From NCBI GenBank assembly GCA_964529445.1, contig CAZGWJ010000126.1:1-5908 (forward strand): 5,908 nt of DNA, written 5' to 3'. The notes under the pieces are model-generated. The model was not told where the DNA came from and did no database searches. It saw only the letters and a list, made by a program, of their open reading frames with translations. Source of the DNA: CAZGWJ01 sp964529445. GTDB lineage: Bacteria; Oederibacteriota; Muellerivitia; Muellerivitales; Muellerivitaceae. The translations under genes were made by a program, and so were the position numbers. Shown piece after piece: positions 1 through 4,621 of this stretch; position 1 is the stretch's first letter, and every line of letters starts with the position of its first letter.

Positions 1-32
1 GGGTTTGACGGCTCGTGACCCGTGAAGGGCGG

Positions 33-59
33 ACGTCTTGGACACCAGTGATGTGCAAT
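33..59. repeat. 27-bp direct repeat, copy 1
   Basis: This 27-bp stretch, beginning ACGTCTTGGACACC and ending GTGATGTGCAAT, recurs without mismatch at 300-326 in the same orientation. The bases immediately outside differ on both sides, so the exact match is bounded at 27 bp. The two copies flank about 240 bp of palindromic and dispersed repeats. No ORF or known site is recognised in it. Confidence 0.85.
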
Positions 60-84
60 CACTCTCGTCCAAAATAAACACAAT

Positions 85-161
85 TTGAACCACGGAGATG
101 CCCGCCCTTGGCGAGGCCTCGCCATCGAACACCTTCGATGGCGGGCGGAGACACGGAGAAC
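85..161. repeat. CACGGAG-type dispersed repeat interrupted by a palindromic module
   Basis: The outer parts, TTGAACCACGGAG at 85-97 and CGGAGACACGGAGAAC at 146-161, are the reverse complement of the repeat at 5588-5619 (13/13 and 15/16 matches). At 5588-5619 the two parts are separated by only three bases; here they are separated by 48 nt (98-145). The insert carries a 14-bp perfect palindrome, GGCGAGGCCTCGCC (110-123), and a hairpin with 9-bp stem GCCATCGAA/TTCGATGGC (121-129 and 134-142, loop CACC), the last base of which lies within 98-145. A GCCCGCC/GGCGGGC pair (100-106 and 140-146) offers a competing outer stem. Similar CACGGAGACACGGAG strings are, from memory, common intergenic repeats in many environmental bacterial genomes. 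Confidence 0.75.
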
Positions 162-193
162 TTTGCCCTCTAACAGCGTAAAAAGCAGACATT

Positions 194-216
194 CCCTCTC
201 CCCTTGCGGGAGAGGG
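194..216. repeat. CCCTCTCCC/GGGAGAGGG hairpin repeat
   Basis: A perfect 9-bp stem, CCCTCTCCC (194-202) and GGGAGAGGG (208-216), encloses a 5-nt loop, CTTGC. It is followed by CAGGGTGAGGGGGCTTTT. The stem arms match the terminal arms of the larger elements at 1862-2079 and 5633-5815, here almost back to back. From memory, the CCCTCTCCC-GGGAGAGGG-GGGTGAGGG combination is a widespread intergenic repeat type. The trailing CTTTT could let it act as a terminator for a gene upstream of the window, but the hairpin-to-T distance of about 14 nt argues against a standard intrinsic terminator. Confidence 0.8.
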
Positions 217-299
217 CAGGGTGAGGGGGCTTTTCCGTTGTTCGGTTTTCGTTCCTGTCCTTAACACGGTATTGACAGTCCAAGCACCCTTTCAAGAAA

Positions 300-326
300 A
301 CGTCTTGGACACCAGTGATGTGCAAT
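300..326. repeat. 27-bp direct repeat, copy 2
   Basis: Exact second copy of 33-59, ending 27 bases upstream of the TATAAT box of the first gene. It is immediately followed by three AATT tetramers at 7-bp spacing (the first overlaps its last bases). Its position just upstream of a promoter makes a regulatory or recombination role conceivable, but nothing in the sequence settles this. Confidence 0.85.
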
Positions 327-332
327 TAGGAA

Positions 333-366
333 TTGGAAATTGACGCCCTTTTGTATAATGGTTTCG
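333..366 (+). promoter_or_regulatory. Predicted leaderless-type promoter of the secreted FlgD-tail protein gene
   Basis: A perfect -10 hexamer TATAAT lies at 354-359, followed by GG and then the GTG start at 366 after six bases in total. A 4/6 match to the -35 hexamer, TTGGAA, is at 333-338 (15-bp spacer). With usual -10 geometry, transcription would begin at or next to the GTG. No Shine-Dalgarno sequence precedes the GTG, which fits a leaderless transcript. The box at 3302 (TATCATGG, then four bases, then ATG) has the same layout. Confidence 0.65.
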
Positions 367-1754
367 TGACCCGCTCCCTGCTCCCCGTGCTGATTCTTTC
401 GCTTGCGGTCACGCCCCTTTGGGGGCAGACCTGGTGGGGCAACCTCATCTCCGCCAACGACACCTACTCCGACGTCGATACCGGGGATTCCCTTTCCTGC
501 CGGTTCGTCGCTCCCTGGTCGGGGGCCGTCACGGCGGCGGCGTTCCCGGTAACCTCCATCCCCCCCTTTCCCATCAACGACGTTGGGACGGCCTCCCTGC
601 AGGCCGACGACGGGACGGGACTGCCTTCGGGCGTGTCCCTGGCGAGCGTTCCGGCCACCCTCCTTTCGAACTGGAATCGCATCCTTCTTCCCAACGTGAC
701 CCTGTCGGCCGGTGCCACCTATCATTTCGTCTACGCCGTGGGGAGCAGTGGCACCGTCCGTTTCAAGTCGAGCGACGTCCACAACCTGCGCTGGATCCCT
801 TCCGCCAACACCGTCAATGCGGCCTGGAACGCCCTGGTCAGCTTTTCGGGGTCCTGGTTCGTCGGCATGAGGGACCCGGCCTTCGTGCTGGAGTTCGCGG
901 ACGGGCGTTCCTATGGCAATCCCTATAACGACAACTCCCCCATCCTCAACTTTAGCATCGGGGGCGGGTCGCCCCTGCTGGGGCTCCACGACAACGGCAC
1001 CCCGGGCGCACCGGGGGACGATGCCTGCGCGGGTCAGGTCTTCCGGACGCCGGGAAGCGGTGTGTGCCGGGCCTACGGGTTCGAGCTGAAGGAATTCATG
1101 TCGCAGGCGCCCAACGCACCCCTCGAGTGGACCCTGGAAGAGGCGGTTTCGGGTTTCGACGTGGCGACGGGTTCCGTGATGCCGACCGCGGGCCTCTGGC
1201 TTCCGGCGACCTTCGCCTCGCCGGTCACGCTCTGGGCCCAGAGGGACTACCGCCTCTGGTTCAAGTCGGCCCAGCCCCAGGCCGCACCCCATTACCTTTC
1301 CTGCGCCTGGCATGCGGGGACCGGCGCCGAATGGAACGACCTGACCTGGCAGGGAACGGCGGGTCGGGCCCAGTCGAGCGCGGATGGGGGGGCGACCTGG
1401 ACGGATCACCCGGGCGGCGACCTGGCGTTCCGCATGGACATCGACACGTCCCCTCTTCCGGAGGGCCGGAGCGTTCCTCTCCTCTACCTGTCCCGGAACC
1501 GCCTGTTGCCGGGGGAGAGCCTGACGCTCCGCATCGAGACGGCCGCGGAGGGTTCCGCGTATCTCGCGATCTACAACAGCGCCGGGGAGCGGGTGAAGGA
1601 ACTCGTCCGGGAGGATCTTTCCCGCGGGACCACGAGGGACCTGACCTGGGACACGAAGAACGAGCAGGGGGAACTCGTGGCCTCGGGGCTTTACCTGGCC
1701 CAACTGGCGTCCCCCGGCGGTTCGGTCGGCGCCCTGTTCATCGTCCTGCGCTGA
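366..1754 (+). CDS. Secreted surface protein with two related beta-rich halves and a FlgD-like C-terminal domain
   Basis: Predicted protein of 462 residues with a Sec signal peptide (residues 1 to about 20, likely cut after PLWG) and no lipobox. Two halves look homologous: about 45-177 (LSAGATYHFVYAVG at 113-126, ending AFVLEF) and about 222-358 (VTLWAQRDYRLWFKSA at 287-302, ending DLAFRMDI). Both resemble the jelly-roll-like repeats in which an 'LxAGxxYxFxY' strand precedes a closing 'AFxxxF' strand. Residues about 380-462 fit a FlgD-type Ig-like tail: LAIYNSAGERVKEL, then LTWDTKNEQGELVASGLYL, ending in the typical hydrophobic-Arg terminus. Such tails are common at the C-terminus of secreted surface proteins. 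The GTG at 366 is chosen because the in-frame TTG at 333 lies upstream of the -10 box and would put charged residues before the signal peptide. No catalytic motif was seen, so the function (adhesin, matrix or cell-surface structure) is inferred only. Confidence 0.85.
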   Translation: MTRSLLPVLILSLAVTPLWGQTWWGNLISANDTYSDVDTGDSLSCRFVAPWSGAVTAAAFPVTSIPPFPINDVGTASLQADDGTGLPSGVSLASVPATLLSNWNRILLPNVTLSAGATYHFVYAVGSSGTVRFKSSDVHNLRWIPSANTVNAAWNALVSFSGSWFVGMRDPAFVLEFADGRSYGNPYNDNSPILNFSIGGGSPLLGLHDNGTPGAPGDDACAGQVFRTPGSGVCRAYGFELKEFMSQAPNAPLEWTLEEAVSGFDVATGSVMPTAGLWLPATFASPVTLWAQRDYRLWFKSAQPQAAPHYLSCAWHAGTGAEWNDLTWQGTAGRAQSSADGGATWTDHPGGDLAFRMDIDTSPLPEGRSVPLLYLSRNRLLPGESLTLRIETAAEGSAYLAIYNSAGERVKELVREDLSRGTTRDLTWDTKNEQGELVASGLYLAQLASPGGSVGALFIVLR

Positions 1755-1772
1755 AAAGGGCAGCTGCATCGA

Positions 1773-1813
1773 AAAGCCGCGTTTCCCGTGCGGGGACGCG
1801 GCTTTCCTGTTTA
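1773..1813 (+). terminator. Rho-independent-like terminator after the FlgD-tail protein gene
   Basis: A perfect 10-bp stem, AAAGCCGCGT (1773-1782) and ACGCGGCTTT (1796-1805), continues inward with CCC/GGG around a GTGC loop. It begins 18 bases after the TGA at 1752-1754 and is followed by CCTGTTTATT, a modest T-rich tract. Because the stem has an A-run on its left arm, it could also work weakly for the opposite strand. Confidence 0.75.
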
Positions 1814-1819
1814 TTGGGA

Positions 1820-2127
1820 GAGACTGTCGGAAAACCCAACCATCGCCCCAATCGATGCTGCCCCCTCTCCCTTTACACTGGCCCTAAAGGGGCCAGTGCG
1901 AACAACCCTCGGACATGAACTTGTGGTTCCTGTCCGGTTCCTCCCTCCGCCGCAGTGGATTCGACGGGCTCACCAAGGGGCGGGGGAGGGATATTTCCTT
2001 TGTTTCCCTCGCCCGTTTACGGGAGAGGCTCGTCCTGTAGCGTGCGCAAGGCGCTCTGCTACAGGGGGAGGGAGAGGGGTCTGTTGTGGTTCTTCGTAAG
2101 GATCCAAAAGGCTTTTCCGACACTCTC
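1820..2127. repeat. 15-bp imperfect inverted repeat bracketing the copy A element
   Basis: GAGACTGTCGGAAAA at 1820-1834 pairs with TTTTCCGACACTCTC at 2113-2127 with one mismatch (C1824). The pair encloses 278 bp, which contain the entire palindromic element 1862-2079. It has the form of the terminal inverted repeats of a small non-autonomous element. No flanking target duplication was evident and there is no ORF of transposase type inside. Confidence 0.55.
1862..2079 (+). repeat. Palindromic repeat element, copy A (10-bp terminal inverted repeats)
   Basis: The ends are CCCCTCTCCC (1862-1871) and GGGAGAGGGG (2070-2079), perfectly complementary. Internal parts in order: hairpin CACTGGCCC/GGGCCAGTG (1876-1884 and 1890-1898); an unpaired block to 1940; TCCCTCC/GGAGGGA (1942-1948 and 1985-1991); CCTCgCCCG/CGGGaGAGG (2007-2015 and 2020-2028); and CCTGTAGC/GCTACAGG (2034-2041 and 2058-2065) with inner GCGC/GCGC. 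Bases 1860-1940 match the reverse complement of 5737-5817 at 80 of 81 positions. This fills the intergenic space before the PPC-domain lipoprotein gene, and no gene is supported within it. Confidence 0.8.
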
Positions 2128-2177
2128 GGGCAGGGAATAAAAGCCCGCCTTGGCCCTCTATTCTCCAGAAGGGAAAT

Positions 2178-2184
2178 GGGGGGG
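2178..2184 (+). promoter_or_regulatory. Weak purine-rich ribosome-binding region
   Basis: A run of seven G (2178-2184) lies eight bases before the ATG at 2193. It is not a canonical AGGAGG but is the only purine block at the right distance. Unlike the genes at 366 and 3314, no -10-like box sits immediately before this start; the nearest TAnnnT string (TATTCT, 2159-2164) would give a leader of about 20 nt. Both calls are tentative. Confidence 0.35.
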
Positions 2185-2192
2185 TCTTTGCC

Positions 2193-3254
2193 ATGAGAAA
2201 AGTCGCCGCTTTCCTCGGATCGCTCATCCCGATGCTCCTGATCCTGAATGCCTGCACCCGGACCATCACCGGGCCGACGCCGTCACCCGGATCGCTTTCG
2301 ACGGCGACCTTCACGGCGACCGTCGTTCCTGGGACGGGGACCCCCGTGCCTCCCACCTCCACGAGCACGGAGACTTCGACGCCTCTCCCGCCGACCTGGA
2401 CCTGGACGGTCATCCCCTCCACCCCGACCGATACGGCCACTCCACCCCCTCCCGTTCCCACATGGACCTGGACGCCCAGTCCTGTCCCTCCGACTCCGAC
2501 GTGGACTCCGAGTCCGATCCCTCCCACGCCGACCTGGACGCCGAGCCCGGTCCCTCCCACCTGGACAGCGACGGCCATGCCTCCCACTCCGACGGAAACG
2601 GTCCAGGTCCCGACGGATACACCGACCTCGACGACACCCTTGCCGCCGACCCATACGTTTACGGTCACGCATACGCGGACGAACACACCCACCTGGACGC
2701 CCACGAGTACGGGGGCCTGCGTGCCGACATGGGTCGGAAGTGCTCCGGTGATCCCGGCCTGCACCCCTCTCCCGCCCCACGGCGGGAGCGAAGCGTATTA
2801 CCTGGAAAACGAGCAGGGCGCGTCCTGCACGGCTTCCTGCATCGCCCCGGTCACGTATTCGGGGGGTGTTGCTCCCTGGTACACGCGCGTCAACATCTTC
2901 GGCGAGATCGCGACGACCGGCCCGGGCGGGGACCGCGATGTCTACAGTTTCTACATGACCTATCTCAAACCCTATCGGATCGTGTTGGCCTGCACGAACG
3001 GGCAACCCTATGAGCTGATCCTGGGCCCCTGCAACACGCCTCAGACCCTGACCGCTCCCGCCACCGTTTACCTGACGACCGAAGGGGTCGTGACCGTGGC
3101 GGTGTCCGGCGGAGCCGGAAGTCCAGGCTCCTACCGGCTGAGCTTCTGGGGCGACCCGCCGCCTACCGCTGTTCCGACCTCGACCCATACTCCCTTGCCG
3201 ACCGCCACCCGGACGCACACTCCCACGCGGACCCCGACGCCCACGCCGACCTGA
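2193..3254 (+). CDS. Lipoprotein with Pro/Thr/Trp-rich linkers and a PPC-like beta domain
   Basis: Predicted protein of 353 residues. A lipoprotein signal with lipobox LNAC puts the lipidated Cys at 21. Residues about 22-175 are a low-complexity Pro/Thr/Ser/Trp linker containing tandem 11-residue units WTPSP(V/I)PPTPT. Residues about 176-320 form a globular part with six cysteines (176, 190, 212, 216, 267, 280). Its segment from about 248 (DVYSFYMT, YRIVL, YELIL, VVTVAVSG, GSYRLSFWG) follows the strand pattern of the bacterial pre-peptidase C-terminal (PPC) domain. Residues 321-353 are a second Pro/Thr tail that runs to the stop codon with no domain after it. The protein is probably anchored in an envelope membrane with the linker projecting the PPC-like domain. 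It has no protease domain and no recognisable enzyme motif, so its role is unknown. Codon usage is GC-rich like its neighbours. Confidence 0.85.
   Translation: MRKVAAFLGSLIPMLLILNACTRTITGPTPSPGSLSTATFTATVVPGTGTPVPPTSTSTETSTPLPPTWTWTVIPSTPTDTATPPPPVPTWTWTPSPVPPTPTWTPSPIPPTPTWTPSPVPPTWTATAMPPTPTETVQVPTDTPTSTTPLPPTHTFTVTHTRTNTPTWTPTSTGACVPTWVGSAPVIPACTPLPPHGGSEAYYLENEQGASCTASCIAPVTYSGGVAPWYTRVNIFGEIATTGPGGDRDVYSFYMTYLKPYRIVLACTNGQPYELILGPCNTPQTLTAPATVYLTTEGVVTVAVSGGAGSPGSYRLSFWGDPPPTAVPTSTHTPLPTATRTHTPTRTPTPTPT
2469..2561 (+). repeat. In-gene tandem repeat, 33-bp (11-residue) units
   Basis: Three consecutive units at residues 93-103, 104-114 and 115-123 read WTPSPVPPTPT, WTPSPIPPTPT and WTPSPVPPT. 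The period is 33 bp and the third copy is incomplete. Synonymous differences between units (for example CCGACT versus CCCACG) show they are not freshly duplicated. Slippage could nevertheless change linker length between strains. Confidence 0.8.
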
Positions 3255-3301
3255 GGGAAATTCAGCCGACGGTCCTCCCTTCCCATCGTCCCCTTTTCCG
3301 T

Positions 3302-3317
3302 TATCATGGGCCCATGA
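3302..3317 (+). promoter_or_regulatory. Leaderless-type -10 box with a 14-bp palindrome over the start codon
   Basis: TATCAT at 3302-3307 is followed by GG and the ATG at 3314, a six-base gap identical to that at the 366 gene. No Shine-Dalgarno sequence precedes the ATG and no convincing -35 is seen. TCATGGGCCCATGA (3304-3317) is a perfect 14-bp palindrome covering the end of the -10 box and the start codon, and it could be an operator. The intergenic gap to the upstream stop is only 59 bp and contains no obvious terminator, so read-through from the upstream gene is also possible. Confidence 0.55.
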
Positions 3318-4621
3318 GAACCGCACGATTCATCATGGCCCTCGCGCTCCTGCTTCCCCTTTCCGCCTGCGTCATCCGCGACGACGGCATCACCCTCAAG
3401 TTCATGACCTGGGCGGACGCCGACCAGATGCGCATCCTCCAGAAGGCCGTGGAGGGTTTCGAGAAGGCCCACCCGGAGGCCAAAGTCCTGGTCGTGCGCG
3501 CCCCCTACGGGGAATACATCACCAAGGTCCTCACCCAGTTCGCGGGGAAGCTTTCCCCCGACGTCCTCAGCGTGAACGCCGAACAACTCCCGGCTTTCGC
3601 CACCCGCGGCGTCCTCCTCGACCTCTCCCCCCTGGCGGGGAAGGACCCCGGTTTCCGGGCGGGTGATTTCCATCCCGAGGTCCTCTCCCGCTACACCGTG
3701 AACGGCCGGCTCCTGGCCGTCCCCGCCGACATCGCCCCCGTGTGCGTGGTTTATTACAACAAGAAGGCCTTCGACGAGGCGGGCCTGCCCTGCCCGAAGG
3801 ATTCCTGGCGGCGTGCGGATTTCCTTGCGGCGGCCCGGCGGCTCACGAAGCGCGACGCGTCGGGACGCATTGTCCGTTGGGGTTTCCTGGACGATTGGCC
3901 GATCTGGGAGGCCTGGGTCTATGCGAATGGCGCCCGCATCGTGGATGACGTGGCCGCTCCCAAGAAATGCCTTCTCGGCGACCCGGCGGCCATCGAGGCC
4001 GTGCAGTTCAGGGCCGATCTCATCCACAAGTACCAGGTCATGCCGAGCCCTTCGAGCATCACGGCCATGGGAGGTCTCGGCAACGCGGACCTTTTCATCA
4101 ACGGGAAGGTCGCCCTGTTTTTCAGCGGCATCTGGAAGACGCCGCGATTCCGGGAGATCAAGGATTTCGAATGGGACATCGCGCCGTTCCCGGCGGGGCC
4201 AGCAGGGAAGAGGGGATACCCCATGAGCGGCACGGGGTATGCCGTGGTGTCGAGCGGAAAGCACCAGGAACTCGCCTATGAGCTGTTGAAGTACCTTGCG
4301 GGGGAGACCGGACAGCGGCTCATGGCCGCGACGGGGCTCATCCAGCCCGCCTTGCGGACGCTGGGGGATTCTCCCGAGTTCCTGGACGGTCTGCCCCCCG
4401 CCAACAAGAGGATGCTCAACGCCGCGGTACGGCATGGCGTGTTCCGGGCCTTCGACCCCCGCGCGGACGAGTGGATGAACCGGATCGGTTCGAAATTGGA
4501 CCGCGTCTGGAGCGGCGAGAAGAAGGCGTCGGAAGTGTTGCCGGAGGCCGCCCGGGAAGTGAACGACCAGTTCTTCAAGCCGACGAAACCGCCTGTCGAT
4601 TGGATGGGAGAGAAACGATGA
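3314..4621 (+). CDS. ABC transporter extracellular solute-binding lipoprotein, sugar (UgpB/MalE-like) family
   Basis: Predicted protein of 435 residues with lipobox LSAC (lipidated Cys19). The order of features fits the cluster of family 1 carbohydrate-binding proteins: an N-terminal strand LKFMTWADADQ (28-38); helix and strand EKAHPEAKVLVVRAPYGEY (50-68); SPDVLSVNAEQLPAFA (81-96); the hinge-proximal VPADIAPVCVVYYNKKAFDEAGLP (136-159); LFINGKVALFFSGIW (260-274); FEWDIAPFPAGP (285-296); and a C-terminal helical part. It would capture a solute outside the inner membrane and hand it to an ABC permease. The length is normal for the family. The ligand cannot be read from sequence; a sugar, oligosaccharide or glycerol-3-phosphate-type solute is inferred. 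No permease or ATPase gene lies in the window. The gene overlaps the next one by ATGA (4618-4621), implying translational coupling. Confidence 0.92.
   Translation: MRTARFIMALALLLPLSACVIRDDGITLKFMTWADADQMRILQKAVEGFEKAHPEAKVLVVRAPYGEYITKVLTQFAGKLSPDVLSVNAEQLPAFATRGVLLDLSPLAGKDPGFRAGDFHPEVLSRYTVNGRLLAVPADIAPVCVVYYNKKAFDEAGLPCPKDSWRRADFLAAARRLTKRDASGRIVRWGFLDDWPIWEAWVYANGARIVDDVAAPKKCLLGDPAAIEAVQFRADLIHKYQVMPSPSSITAMGGLGNADLFINGKVALFFSGIWKTPRFREIKDFEWDIAPFPAGPAGKRGYPMSGTGYAVVSSGKHQELAYELLKYLAGETGQRLMAATGLIQPALRTLGDSPEFLDGLPPANKRMLNAAVRHGVFRAFDPRADEWMNRIGSKLDRVWSGEKKASEVLPEAAREVNDQFFKPTKPPVDWMGEKR
4606..4612 (+). promoter_or_regulatory. Ribosome-binding site of the DsbD-alpha-like gene
   Basis: GGGAGAG, five bases before the ATG at 4618, lies within the last codons of the upstream gene. 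It supports starting the downstream gene at 4618 rather than at the in-frame GTG at 4471, which would overlap the upstream gene by about 150 bases and bury the signal peptide. Confidence 0.7.

Noticed and set aside
272..300. TTGACA at 272-277 as a -35 element
   Set aside because: No -10-like hexamer occurs 15-19 bases downstream (sequence is CAAGAAAACG); probably chance.
333..365. Upstream TTG start for the first gene, adding 11 residues
   Set aside because: The TTG lies upstream of the TATAAT box and would put an acidic, non-signal stretch ahead of a good signal peptide that starts cleanly at GTG 366.
261..1769. 502-residue open frame on the minus strand opposite the FlgD-tail gene
   Set aside because: The translation is Arg/Gly/Pro-rich with no domain or signal pattern. 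The plus strand here has a signal peptide, recognisable domains, a promoter and a terminator. It is an antisense shadow of GC-rich coding sequence.
2469..2561. CRISPR-like periodic repeat
   Set aside because: The repeat is in frame inside a lipoprotein gene, has no spacers and encodes a Pro/Thr/Trp linker.
1970..3326. Long minus-strand frames opposite the Pro/Thr-rich lipoprotein gene (Val/Gly repeats and Arg-rich product)
   Set aside because: Their repeats are simply the complement of the Pro/Thr codon repeats. There is no start context, signal peptide or domain.
4471..4617. Upstream GTG start for the DsbD-like gene
   Set aside because: It would overlap the solute-binding gene by about 150 bases and hide the signal peptide. 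ATG 4618 has a purine-rich site and the typical ATGA overlap.
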